Shown: in pieces, positions 41,119-50,317 of the stretch
How positions within the stretch are numbered: the stretch's first letter is position 1
Layout: every line of letters begins with the position of its first letter
Assembly: GCA_963575745.1 (NCBI GenBank)
Contig: CAUYUJ010001305.1
Coordinates: 1 to 64,000 of the forward strand
Source: Prorocentrum cordatum
Taxonomy: Eukaryota > Sar > Dinophyceae > Prorocentrales > Prorocentraceae
Reading direction: 5' to 3'
Length of the DNA: 64,000 nt
Position numbers and translations under genes: made by a program
Notes under the pieces: model-generated
Told to the model about the DNA's origin: nothing
Seen by the model: the letters and a program-made list of their open reading frames with translations, nothing else
Database searches by the model: none

Positions 41119-43246
41119 TCCTCAGGAAGCGGCCGACAGGGCTGCGCAAGAGTGGTTTGACGTTTGGGGCTCCCATGGGCAGGAAAGCACGGGTCCCTCA
41201 GATCGACCCTGGGAGGCCGCTCGTTTTGCCCATCCGTTGGTCCACCTGGACCGCCAGCTGTTTACCAAAATATGTTTGAGTTTTCCTGCCAGGACGGGAA
41301 TAGGCTCCGACCACTGGCACCCACGCTGGTGGGCGTGGATTTCGGACGAAGGCAAAGACTGCCTGATTCAGCTAGTGATGTTTATATCTCGCACGGCACA
41401 GTTCCCTTCGCAGGTCAGGTACATCATATACTTCCTACTTTCGAAGGAGTCGGGAGGCACACGGCCGATTGGGCTCCTCCCCTCCCTCATGCGTGTAGTT
41501 GAACGAGCACACTCTGGCCTCTTTCACGACTGGGAGCGCTCTGCCAAGCGCAAATATGACTTCGGGGGCCCTGGAGGGGGCTCCGAAGAGGCAGCTTGGC
41601 ACCAGATGGTGCACGATGAGGGGGCGCGTGAGGGGGAGGTGTCTGTGACGGGGGTCCTGGATTTGTCGCGTGCTTTTGAACATGTAACCATGAATGCTCT
41701 GTGGGTTGTAGCCCCTCTGTGCGGCTTCCCACAGCAGCTAGCCAAGCTTCTCATCAGCATCTACACGTCCACCAGGCTGGTTGCATTTCGAGGGGTCCTA
41801 GCCAATAAGGCGATGCAAACTTTTTCAGCCGTTGTGGCTGGCTCGATCGGTGGCACCAGGGCACTCAAGATGGTGGTGCTGCAGGTCACAGATGCAATAC
41901 ATCAAGCCTGGGGGGCGCGCCTCCAGATGAAATTATTCGTCGATGACCTCAGTATTCAAGTCCGAGGAGCGTTGCGATGTCTCAATGTTCTGCAGGCCGC
42001 TGTCACGTTCTATATCCGTGAGATTGAAGGTACCTGGCGCATCCCTGTCTCCCGTGGTGCCCGCGGCAAAGGGTACATCCTCGTCGCCTCGGCCTCGGCT
42101 CGAAATCACTGTGCTGCCTGGGCCAAAGACCTGGGTCTTGCCATCACCGACGCCAGCTCACAGCTGGGAGTGGACAGCGCTGGAGGCGCCGTAGTTCGCA
42201 AAAGAAAGAACATGCAGAAGAGATTTAAATACGCCTGTCACCGCAAGGCCAAATTAAAAGCCCTCTCAAAGCAAGGGGCCCGCCTCGCCAGGGTTGTCCG
42301 CCAAGGGGTGATCCCGTCCGTGACCTACGGGTCGAGCTGTTTGGGAGTCTCGCCTGTCTCTCTGGACAGAATGCGTGTCATGGTTTCGGGCAGCCTGGGC
42401 GGTAGTGCGATTGGTCGAGATAGAGTCCTCCGACTCTGGACGTATCAAGTTGATCCTGTGGTCGAGGGATCGCAGAGGCCGCTATGCATGTGGGCCACGC
42501 AGGCATGGAATGGAGTGCATCAGGTAGACATGGCCAGGGCCTGGCGCAGGGAAATGTCACGCGAAGCGGCCAGACGGAGTCGGACGCTAGATCGCCCCTG
42601 GAGCCAAGTTCGAGGGCCTGCCTCTGCTTGTAATCTTACGCTGCAGAGGCTGGGCTGGTCCTGGCCTAGCTGGCACACCATCCGCACTCACGCTGGTGAA
42701 ATGTTTGACATGCGCCGATCGGCGCCAAGCATGCTGCGCAAGTATATTTACCTTCGTTTAGAGGATCAGGAGCTCACCGACTGGGCAACGCAGCGAGGCA
42801 TGCCCTTTCGGAAGCCCTTCCTCGAGCCTTGTCGCGCAGCAGTCAGGACAAAAAAGAAAAAGGGCCAGAAGCAGTCGGCTATGCTAGCGTTCCTGTGCAG
42901 CGATTTTTGGACGCAAGACAAAGTGTGGAGAGCAGGCCACTCTGAAGATCGAAGTTGTCAAAAGTGTGGGCACGCCATAGGAAATCAACACCATAGATTT
43001 TGTAGGTGTCCAGCGTCTCAGGGGCAGCGCCAGGCTGCAGGTGAATCCACCGTGCCTCCTCCTCGAGCTCCTCCTCCCATCTCTTCTCCAGGGCTCTTGC
43101 GCCACACCCACTGGGGGACCCCTTCCAGGACGCCACGCCCAGCATTGAGACCCTGGACCCCGAGTACGGGGACGATCCCCTTCTCTCGCCCCTTCTCTCG
43201 GGCCTGGCCTATTCGGATGGGTCGGGGGTCGGGGTCTCTGGGTTGA
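40967..43246 (+). CDS. LINE ORF2, part 2: reverse transcriptase and CCHC finger
   Basis: The open frame of 759 codons makes sense from about 41030. RT motifs appear in order: KESGGTRPIGLLPSLMRVVE, motif A LDLSRAFEHV (Asp 232 of this frame, 41660), motif B GSIGGTRAL, motif C LFVDDLS (Asp 326-327, 41942-41947). All three catalytic Asp are kept; FVDD replaces the common F/YADD. A CCHC finger (C-x2-C-x7-H-x3-C; CQKCGHAIGNQHHRFC) lies at 42956-43003. It should synthesise cDNA from the element RNA at the nicked target. Meaningful sequence ends about 43050, where the frame changes again; the last 65 residues are Pro/Ser/Arg-rich shadow. Confidence 0.87.
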   Translation: MLRPSSGSRQPHGQLKTESAAGSSFIHRISKWRAPPPPVTGYSVSNLELADPQEAADRAAQEWFDVWGSHGQESTGPSDRPWEAARFAHPLVHLDRQLFTKICLSFPARTGIGSDHWHPRWWAWISDEGKDCLIQLVMFISRTAQFPSQVRYIIYFLLSKESGGTRPIGLLPSLMRVVERAHSGLFHDWERSAKRKYDFGGPGGGSEEAAWHQMVHDEGAREGEVSVTGVLDLSRAFEHVTMNALWVVAPLCGFPQQLAKLLISIYTSTRLVAFRGVLANKAMQTFSAVVAGSIGGTRALKMVVLQVTDAIHQAWGARLQMKLFVDDLSIQVRGALRCLNVLQAAVTFYIREIEGTWRIPVSRGARGKGYILVASASARNHCAAWAKDLGLAITDASSQLGVDSAGGAVVRKRKNMQKRFKYACHRKAKLKALSKQGARLARVVRQGVIPSVTYGSSCLGVSPVSLDRMRVMVSGSLGGSAIGRDRVLRLWTYQVDPVVEGSQRPLCMWATQAWNGVHQVDMARAWRREMSREAARRSRTLDRPWSQVRGPASACNLTLQRLGWSWPSWHTIRTHAGEMFDMRRSAPSMLRKYIYLRLEDQELTDWATQRGMPFRKPFLEPCRAAVRTKKKKGQKQSAMLAFLCSDFWTQDKVWRAGHSEDRSCQKCGHAIGNQHHRFCRCPASQGQRQAAGESTVPPPRAPPPISSPGLLRHTHWGTPSRTPRPALRPWTPSTGTIPFSRPFSRAWPIRMGRGSGSLG

Positions 43247-44352
43247 AAGCGTTCGGTTGGGGCCTCTGCTTTGTGGACCAGCACGGCAACGTACGCAAAG
43301 CGATGCATGGCACGGTCCCAGGAGTAAGGCAGGCACAAAGTGTGCTTAGAGCTGAATTGCATGGTTTCTTGAATGTTCTTCGCCACGGCACAGCCCCTCT
43401 GCAGGCAGGGATCGATAATTCCACAGTCGTTCGGGGCTTCAGGCGAGGCCCAGTTTGGTGCCGCCAAGCCAGGCGACCGCATGCAGATTTATGGCACATG
43501 ATTTGGAATGCGATTGAGGACTCGTTCTCGGGGGAGGGGGACCTCGTCGTCGTCAAGGTCAAAGCGCATTCCAAAAAGGCTCAGGCCCAGCAACTCGAGG
43601 GACTCGAGCTGTGCAACTATCTAGGGAATCAATGCGCCGACCTTCAAGCGAAGGAGGGAGCCAAGCTAGACGCCATCCCGCCTCACACTCGTGACACGTG
43701 GGTGTCTAGATCCAAGGAGGTTTGTGCTATCCTCGGGCTCGTCGGTGACATGACTTGTAAAATAGGCACGTTTGACGACACCACAGGCCGTCTCCAGAAT
43801 GCCCCCCAGCCCCCTGGCCCTCGGCCGCGCCGTTCGGTGCTGCCTCCCCCAGAATCTCGGCACGTCCTGGAGTGGGATAGGGGGTCTTGGAGGTGTGCTT
43901 GTTGTGCTAGACGGGCCCACAGCTATAAGGCCAAGTTGGTGCTGTCGCGTAAGTTTTGCAGGAAGGGTTTCTCCTCCCACGGTAAGTGGAAGAAGATAGC
44001 GCGTGTCGACGGGGCTCCTTTGCAGGGGCCAAGGCGACACAAGCTGTCTCGAATAGGCCACTATACCTTCTGTCGAGAGTGCGGCGCCTTTTTGAGCGCC
44101 AGGGCTTGTGGGTTGCTTGCTGGATGTCCTAAGGACCCGAAGGACCACAACGCCAAGACTCGACGAAATCGTTTGCTGGCAGGTAAGCACCCGTATAAAA
44201 ATGATAGACTGCCTGGAGAGGTGGTCGCGCTGTCAAGAACCCAGGAATTGAATTTTCTGGAGTCGATTGGGATTGCTGCCAGGGCCTCTGCCGCTGGAAG
44301 CGGCGTGGAGGCACTCTCTTCCTCCGCCGCCTCAGGCGGTGCGGAGGTCTAA
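43045..44352 (+). CDS. LINE ORF2, part 3: RNase H and Cys/His-rich C-terminus
   Basis: The frame opens after a TGA at 43042-43044 and runs to TAA at 44350-44352. RNase H is complete: YSDGSG (Asp 43216), RAELHGF (Glu 43354), GIDNST (Asp 43414) and GNQCADLQ (Asp 43639) give the D-E-D-D set, with VKAHSKK (His) before the last Asp. Start codons are of no help; this is the C-terminal part of the ORF2 polyprotein. After RNase H come two Cys-rich patches (WRCACCARRAHS; HYTFCRECGAFLSARACG), probably a zinc-binding tail. RNase H would remove the RNA strand after first-strand synthesis. Confidence 0.87.
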   Translation: MHRASSSSSSSHLFSRALAPHPLGDPFQDATPSIETLDPEYGDDPLLSPLLSGLAYSDGSGVGVSGLKAFGWGLCFVDQHGNVRKAMHGTVPGVRQAQSVLRAELHGFLNVLRHGTAPLQAGIDNSTVVRGFRRGPVWCRQARRPHADLWHMIWNAIEDSFSGEGDLVVVKVKAHSKKAQAQQLEGLELCNYLGNQCADLQAKEGAKLDAIPPHTRDTWVSRSKEVCAILGLVGDMTCKIGTFDDTTGRLQNAPQPPGPRPRRSVLPPPESRHVLEWDRGSWRCACCARRAHSYKAKLVLSRKFCRKGFSSHGKWKKIARVDGAPLQGPRRHKLSRIGHYTFCRECGAFLSARACGLLAGCPKDPKDHNAKTRRNRLLAGKHPYKNDRLPGEVVALSRTQELNFLESIGIAARASAAGSGVEALSSSAASGGAEV

Positions 44353-44410
44353 CCAGGTCTGTCGCAGGTGGACGCGAGGTGCTCGCCCACGCTGTGCTCG
44401 CGGGAAAAAA

Positions 44411-44472
44411 CCTCCTCCTCCTCCTCCTCCTCCTCCTCCTCCTCCTCCTCCTCCTCCTCCTCCTCCTCCTCC
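44411..44472. repeat. (CCT)n microsatellite directly 3' of the LINE
   Basis: About 20 CCT triplets begin immediately after the six-A run and end CCCC at about 44474. Motif and orientation match the array before 38053. Confidence 0.95.
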
Positions 44473-45001
44473 CCTTCTCTATCAACGCTACCAACGCGGC
44501 TGGGTCACGAATCGAGCTGGCCGCGCTTAAAACATGTTTTGCTCCCGGGTGAAAACGCACGGACGCCGCTATGCTGCGGCAAATGTATGTTCCTTGGTGT
44601 GTCTGGTCCGCCCCAGTGCCACCTCCTGCTTCCCGCGTGCGTTCGCGGGTCAGCAGACACTTCATAGTGGCTACGATCTTGGCGCGGTCGATCCGTCCTG
44701 CTGCGAGCAGCCTCGCGGGTCCAGGATGCTGCCCAGGGCCGACGGAGCCGACCAGTCCAGGAATGCCACGCAGTGTGCGCTGACGGCCACTGCCAGGCGT
44801 GGCAAGCAGTGCCCGCCCACTGTCGGCGGATGGTCCTGGTGGCATCACGGTGGCCAAGGCAGGTGCGGCGAGTGCAACGCGGCCAAAAGGTCGGCGTGCG
44901 CAGGCCCGCGGCCTGCCCCAGGCGCCCCGTCGACGCGTGCGCCAGGCTGGAAGCTCTGCCCTGACAGAAGGGTGCGGTCGCCATTCGGGGAGGCGGAGTG
45001 A

Positions 45002-45400
45002 GCAGCCCTGCTTGGGCGCGCGGCCAAGGCGGAGTCTCGAACCGAGGGTGGCAGGCACAGGGATGTGGAGTCGCGGGGCGAAGTCACGTTGGAGGAAAAG
45101 GAGCTGCAGCGATAGATTCGGCTCGACTGCGTCGCCGCAGGCCGTTCGCAGATGGAGGCGAAGCTCAAAGCTCTTCGCGAGTTTCACGCAGAGTCTCGGC
45201 CAGTCGGTGCTCGCAGCAGGGACCTGTCAGAGAAACAGCTCAAGCTAGAGAAGCGCTTCACGGCACAGCCTGAAAATTTGGAACAGCTGGGCAAGCAGTT
45301 GGCTGAGCCGGGCTCCACACGGGTTGAACAGGCAAAGGATCTGGCGGAGACGGAGACGGAGCTGCAGCGTGTGCAAACTGCGTGCTACTGCCGCCGCTGA
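45002..45400 (+). pseudogene. Coiled-coil fragment resembling a LINE ORF1, with in-frame TAG
   Basis: One frame reads HRDVESRGEVTLEEKELQR, TAG at 45113-45115, then IRLDCVAAGRSQMEAKLKAL, DLSEKQLKLEKRFTAQ, ENLEQLGKQLAEPGSTR and AKDLAETETELQRVQ, with strong heptad character. Upstream (44780-44900) a Cys/Trp-rich piece (GKQCPPTVGGWSWWHHGG) recalls an ORF1 zinc region. Type and position, just before an RNase H remnant, suggest a decayed LINE ORF1, but there is no clear sequence match to the intact ORF1. It could be an unrelated coiled-coil gene. Confidence 0.42.
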
Positions 45401-45529
45401 ACCGGCTGCTGACGGAGCGGGGGACGCCTCTGCTCATGCTGGTGCTGCTGCTCATGCTACTCCTAGGCCCTCTGCACCCACTGGCTCGTCATCAGGCGTT
45501 GCTGGTGTCGATGGTCAAGGTGGGAATGG

Positions 45530-45685
45530 TGAGAATCAGCTCACGTAGCTGATTTTCCCGGCGCCTCCCGGCGCCGGGAGGCGACCATGTATCGAGGAAT
45601 GGGCCCTCGGTGGGGCCGAAACCAGCTGCATGCAGCAGATTTCGTAACCCCCCCTTTCCCAATCCCCCCCTTTCGCCCGGCCCGA
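45530..45685 (+). mobile_element. 157-bp multi-palindrome element, copy 2
   Basis: Nearly identical to 13939-14095, from TGAGAATCAGCTCACGTAGC to CCCGGCCCGA. It lies between an Ala/Ser/Gly-rich reading (to 45529) and repeat-encoding sequence (from 45686), so it probably interrupted an older gene-like unit. No target duplication is evident. Confidence 0.82.
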
Positions 45686-45935
45686 TTGTGGCGTGTAGCT
45701 GCTGCTGCTATTGCCGGGACGTCTCATGGGATGGGCATTCGCAAAACGGTACTGCAGTGAATTCGCCGACGCGTTCTGGTGGTTTTGCTGACAGACGTGC
45801 TGATGGGATGGTCATGTCCAGTGGCGCTGCAGTTACCTCGTCTTTGCGTGCTGGTGGCTTCGCTGATCGCCATGCTTGTGGGACGGGTATGTCCAGTGGC
45901 GCTGCAGTTACTTCAGAAGGATGATCATGTCATCA
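45686..45935 (+). repeat. Roughly 70-bp tandem repeat with coding sense
   Basis: Three units encode variants of SGGFADRRADGM, MSSGAAVTSS and LRAGGFADRHACGT, MSSGAAVTS in one frame; DNA words GTCCAGTGGCGCTGCAGTTA recur at about 45825 and 45892. The source protein is unknown. Confidence 0.55.
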
Positions 45936-46283
45936 TGTCCAAGGGTGCTGCAATCACTTCGACAGCTGCAGTTACTTCAAGCTGGTCGGCGTCGGCTTCA
46001 GGGTCTTCTGGGTCCAGAGGTTGTGGACAATCCTCGCATGTCATTGCCCAGATGCAGTTAGGCGGCGCGCATTGCCTAGCGTGTCTGGCAGCGCCCAGCG
46101 GGGCAATGTAGAGACAGCCGGGCGGTGCGCACGGCCTGGCGGGTCTGGCACAATTGCGAACCCCGAGAGAGCTCCAGGCTGGGGGGAGCTGGCCGCTCCT
46201 GCTGCGGCTCGAGCCTCAGGCAGGGGAGGGCTTGGCCCCCCCTGCTGCGGCTCAGGCGCTGGAAGTGCTACACAGGAGTTGGG

Positions 46284-46508
46284 CGCCCGAGTTATCCGGG
46301 GTATCTCGGGTCCGGGGTAACTCGGGTTAAGATTCCCGAAAAAGGAACCCGAATTAGCCCTGACCCGAGTTACCCCTGATGATGTGGGGCTCTGGACGCC
46401 CGAATTATCTGGGGTAACTCGGGTCCGGGGTGACTCGGGTTCGGAATCCCGAAAAACGAATCCGAGTTAGCCCTGACCCGAGTTACCCCTGATGATTCGG
46501 GGCTCTGA
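46284..46508. repeat. 113-bp tandem duplication with internal inverted repeat
   Basis: Unit 1 starts CGCCCGAGTTATC at 46284 and unit 2 CGCCCGAATTATC at 46397. Each contains GGGGTAACTCGGGT or GGGGTGACTCGGGT and, about 45 bp later, ACCCGAGTTACCCC, so each can form a stem of up to 14 bp. Confidence 0.88.
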
Positions 46509-46562
46509 AGGCGTGCACGAGCTCACGCGACGAAGCCCCCGAGTGCCGGGCAGCGCGGTGCG

Positions 46563-46865
46563 GGCGATGGGCCGGCCGTCCGAGGGCAGGTCACCGCGTG
46601 GAAGTGCGCCGCCTCCGGGGAGCTCTGGTGGAGGCGTGCCCACCATGTGCACCGGAACTGCCACGCCCCGACGCTCGAGCGGACCCCTGCCCACAAGGGC
46701 TCGGAGGCGGTGCTGGCTGACCCCGATGCTGGTTTGTTGCACGCTGTCGGGAATGCTTGGGCCGACATGCTCGTCGAGTGGGGTTCCGAGCCTCACGGAG
46801 TTCCGAATGCGATGGTCGAGACTCACGTGAGGGGGCTTAAAAGTGTGCCAAAGCCAAGTCGGATG
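46563..46865 (+). pseudogene. RNase H domain remnant of a second LINE
   Basis: One frame reads VTAWKCAASGELWWRRAH, LERTPAHKGSEAVLADPDAG, LLHAVGNAWADMLVEWGS. The pairing of PAHKG (RNase H His) with GNAWAD (last catalytic Asp) in the right order and spacing is the C-terminal half of a LINE RNase H. It differs from the intact element (VKAHSKK...GNQCADLQ), so it is another family or an old copy. The first half and the RT are missing. Confidence 0.5.
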
Positions 46866-47221
46866 TATCCGCTTGGAGGGTTTGGCCCAGAAGTCGGCCG
46901 AGCTCATGCCCAGGAGTGCTCACCCGCCTCGGCCCTCTCGGGACCCCGACCTCGTGCTCTCCACGACCCGGCACGACCTCTTGCGTTTTTGCGAGCGCGC
47001 GTGGCCATGGGTGTCTGCACTGCAATCGGTTCGCGCGCACGCCGTACAGTCTGCGTGCGCCGCGCGCGATTGTGCGTGTGAGGCCACGGCAGCACATGCG
47101 GGAGCGGCAACGAGGTTCTGTGCCGCTCTGCCCCCGCCTGCGTGGCAAGCCGCCCGCTCTGAGGCCGTGTCGGAGGCGATCCGGGCCGCAGAACTGCTTG
47201 AGGCCGAGGCCCAGGAGCCTT

Positions 47222-47505
47222 CGCTCCCTCCTCCTCCTCCTCCTCCTCGTCGTGCCGGGGGCGGGGGAGAAGGAGGAGGAGGAGGAGGAGAAGGAGGAGG
47301 AGGAGGCGGAGGAGGAAGAGGAGGAAGAGGAGGCTGAGGAGGAAGAGGAGGAGGAGGCGAAGGAGGAGATGAGGAGGAAGAGGAGCAGGAGGAGGAAGAG
47401 GATAGGGGGGAGGAGGACAAGGAGGAGGAGGAGGAGGAGGACGAGGAGGAGGACGGGAGGAGGACGAGGAGGAGGACGAGGAGGAGGACGAGGAGGGCAT
47501 CCTCC
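47222..47505. repeat. CTC run then (GGA)n-rich microsatellite
   Basis: A short CTC run (47228-47248) is followed by GGA/GAA arrays over 230 bp. Confidence 0.93.
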
Positions 47506-47699
47506 CGTGGCGTGCGGGCGCGGCTCTCCTCCGCCTCGAGCGCGGCGGGGGTGCCCCGCGGGGCAGGGGCGCAGCCCCGAGCTCAGCGCCACGTGCGGAG
47601 GGCGCCCGGGGGGCCAAGAGCACCCTGGCCGAGGCGCGCGCCCGAGCGCCGCGCGCCCCCCAAGGGGGCGCACTCCCAGGTCTTGAGCTCTCCCTACTC

Positions 47700-48064
47700 C
47701 TGGTCCTCCTCCTCCTCCTCCTCCTCCTCCTCCTTCTCCACCTCGTCCTCCCTCCTCCCTCCTCCTCCTCCTCCTTCTCCTCCTCCTCCTCCTCCTCCTT
47801 CTCTCCTCCTCCTCCTCCTCCTCCTCCTCCTCTCCTCCTTAACCGGGGAACCGCCCCTACTCCTGGTCCTGTGGCGCCGCTGCCGCCTCTCTGTCGCTCT
47901 CTCTCCCTCTCTCTCTCTGTCTCGGTGTGGTTTTTCCGTGACTCGGCTGCCCCCTGCTGGCCCGCAGCCTCCCTTCTCCGACTCCTCGTCCTCCTCCTCC
48001 TCCTCCTCCTCCTCCTCCTCCTGCATTCCTCCTCCTCCTCCTCCTCCTCCTCCTCCTCATCCTC
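47700..48064. repeat. (CTC)n microsatellites
   Basis: CTC arrays at 47703-47840 and 47985-48062, separated by mixed sequence with a (CT)n stretch (47896-47920). Confidence 0.93.
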
Positions 48065-48189
48065 CATTCCTTTCTTCATGAATACCTCCTCCCTGTCGCA
48101 TCCCAGGGCCAGTCGGACGGGTTGGCCAGGCGTTCCGTTTGAGACTCCCTCACCATCTACAAGCCTGAAATTTACATTGCAACAACTTG

Positions 48190-48790
48190 ACGGGTGGAGA
48201 GCGGGTGGCTTTGAACCGGCGGCTCTTGTCTCAGCGCCGCACACATCAAACAGATGCAAGGGATTCACGGAGAGAGGGCGGATCGCTTGCAAAATGCAGC
48301 TCTCGCCTTAGTGCCGCGCACATTTCACACACATTCAAGACCTTCACGAACGGGGGCGCGTCGTTTTCATAATGTGGTTCCCGCCTCAGCGCCGCGAACA
48401 TCCGTCATCAATAACTGTAAGAGCTTCGCGGATGGAGGGCGGGCCGTTTTCAAAATGTGGCTATCGCCTGAGCGCCGAGCACATTCCTTTCAAATATTCG
48501 TCGCATGGAGGGCGGGTCGTTTTCAAAATGTTGATCTCCCCTCCAACATTCGTCTAACACATTGCAAGGGCTTCACGGATGGAGGGCGGGTCGCTTTCAA
48601 ACATGTGGCTCTCGCCTCAGTGTCACACTCAGTCGTGCTAAAAACATTGTAAGGGCTTCGCGAATGGAGGGCGGGCCGTTTTCAAAATGTGGCGTTCGCC
48701 ATGGCGCCGCGCAGATTCGTTTCAAACATGTGCGCATGGAGGGCGGGCTGTTTGCAAAACGTGATTCTCGCCCTAAGAAGCCTCAAATGG
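48190..48790 (+). repeat. 82-bp tandem array, about eight units
   Basis: Units share GATGGAGGGCGGGTCGTTTT, CAAAATGTGGCTCTCGCCT, AGCGCCGCGCACA and GCAAGGGCTTCACG, recurring at about 48195, 48271, 48352, 48434, 48513, 48580, 48664 and 48737. Single diverged units are dispersed at 49825-49960 and 22105-22205. Confidence 0.85.
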
Positions 48791-49250
48791 GGCCCTCGCC
48801 TCTGCGCGGCGCACAGTCGTCTCAACGGGCTCTTATGTGGCATCCGCGGGGGACCTTGTCTGTCCCCTCTCGGCCCTATCCGCGTCGACTCCGTGCCGAA
48901 TCCATGTCGGACTCGTCGGGCCCGTGCCGAGTCCACATCGGATCCACGACAAGTCCGCGTCGAGCCCGCGGCGGGCAAAGGTTGGTCGGGAGCGGCCAAG
49001 AGGGGGGTGTCCAAGAGGGGGGGGGTGCAAATCATGGCCGGCGGCACGTGCGCGGCCCAGGGTGGGGGCCAGGAACGTAATGAAACAAGAAGAGGCGCCA
49101 TGACATCTGGGGAAATGTCATGGCCGACGCCATGATCTCCACCACCCCCCCCTAGTCAGCACCCCCCTCTCTCTGCCGCCCCCTCGAGCTGGGGCAGGCG
49201 AGGCCCCCAGCGGAGCACGCGCAGCGCGAGGGCTCTCTCTCCCGCTGCTC
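48790..49250. other. No recognised gene
   Basis: Mixed sequence with a short GTCGGACTC/GTCGACTCCGTGCCGA-type repetition at 48885-48965. No coding sense is recognised. Confidence 0.4.
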
Positions 49251-49267
49251 AGCATATGTTGCTCTCG

Positions 49268-49384
49268 CCCTCCTCCTCCTCCTCCTCCTCCTCCTCCTCC
49301 TCCTCCTCCTCCTCCTCCTCCTTCTCCTCCTTCTCCTCCTCCTCCTCCTCCTCCTCCTCCTCCTCCTCCTCCTCCTCCTCCTCT
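49268..49384. repeat. (CTC)n microsatellite
   Basis: CTC triplets with two TTC interruptions. Confidence 0.95.
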
Positions 49385-49516
49385 AGGTCCGTCATCGGGC
49401 TTGCGGCCCACAGCGAGAACAAGAAAAAAAGGCAAGAGCCCCACGGACGGAGGGCGGCTCCTGCGCGCTCCTCCGCGCCGCGTGCACGCCGTCCCTTCCT
49501 CATCGCGCTGCTTTCT

Positions 49517-49760
49517 GAGTGTGCTCGTTTCTACGGTGCTTCTGGCTCCTTTAGGGGCCAGGAAGAGGCCCGGGATAGAACAAGTAGAGATGAAAGGATC
49601 TTGGTCCCCCAAAGACCCCCCAAAAAGCTCTCAAACAAGTGTGCTCGTTTCTAAGTGTTCCTGGCCCCCCAGGGGGCCAGGAAGAGGCCCAGGATAAAAA
49701 CAATTAGAAATAAGAGGATCTTGGTCCCCAACCCCCCCCCCCCCCCCCCCAAAAAAAAAA
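49517..49760. repeat. 120-bp tandem duplication ending in C and A runs
   Basis: GTGTGCTCGTTTCTA occurs at 49519 and 49639. Both units contain GGGGCCAGGAAGAGGCCC and GGATCTTGGTCCCC. The second unit ends in a run of about 20 C and 10 A (49732-49760). Confidence 0.85.
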
Positions 49761-49984
49761 ACTCGAAGAATTAGAAACTGAACAGTGTGTACACTCGCTG
49801 AACAACATTGCACGAAGCTTCCTGGGTGGAGGGCGGCTCCTCTTCAAAACGTGGCTCTCGCCCTGGCGCCGCGCACAATCGTTCTCTAGGATCTCCAGGC
49901 AGCGCATCGGATGGAGCTCGAAATGTGGCTCTGGCCTTAGCGCCGCGCAGATTCGCCTCGAGGCTTTGCAGCAGTTCGAAGGCT

Positions 49985-50190
49985 TCTCACGGTTGACGTC
50001 CCAGAACTACTGTTTTGGCACGATGTCGGACTGCGATGGCGCAACAGTCACGCTGATTTGCAGCGTTGAAGTCCCAAGAATGGTGTTCCGGCACGGTTGA
50101 GGATCGCCAAGACGCAACGGTAACGATGATTCGCATTCGCGGCGTTGAAATCCTAAGAACGGTGTGCTGGCACAGTTCCGCTTTTTTCAA
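49985..50190. repeat. About 80-bp tandem repeat, 2.5 units
   Basis: GTTGAAGTCCCAAGAATGGT and GTTGAAATCCTAAGAACGGT, each followed by TCCGGCAC or GCTGGCAC, recur with ACGCAACGGTAACGATGATT-type sequence between them. A first diverged unit starts at about 49993. Confidence 0.75.
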
Positions 50191-50317
50191 ACGGCTGTTT
50201 ACCAACGGGGCACTTCCCTCCGCACAAATGAGCCCTTGTAGGGGCTTGTGAAGAGGAACTTGGAGGGAGGGTTCATCCCACTATTGTTGATGAGTCTTGG
50301 GTTTACACTGGTCCTCC

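Larger units (their letters stand above)
38053..44410 (+). mobile_element. Full-length LINE with spliced-leader 5' end, inserted in a CCT array
   Basis: The 6.36-kb element carries ORF1 (zinc ribbon, coiled coil) and an ORF2 with APE-type endonuclease, reverse transcriptase, CCHC finger and RNase H, in that order. This is the layout of RNase H-containing LINE lineages. Its 5' end is the spliced leader; its 3' end is a 58-bp tail after the last stop, finishing in six A (44405-44410). Both flanks are plus-strand CCT triplets, so a target duplication cannot be resolved. The element copies itself by target-primed reverse transcription at the nuclear genome. All RT and RNase H catalytic residues are present, but ORF2 changes frame twice, so this copy is probably not autonomous unless ribosomes shift frame or the assembly has indels. 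Confidence 0.9.
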
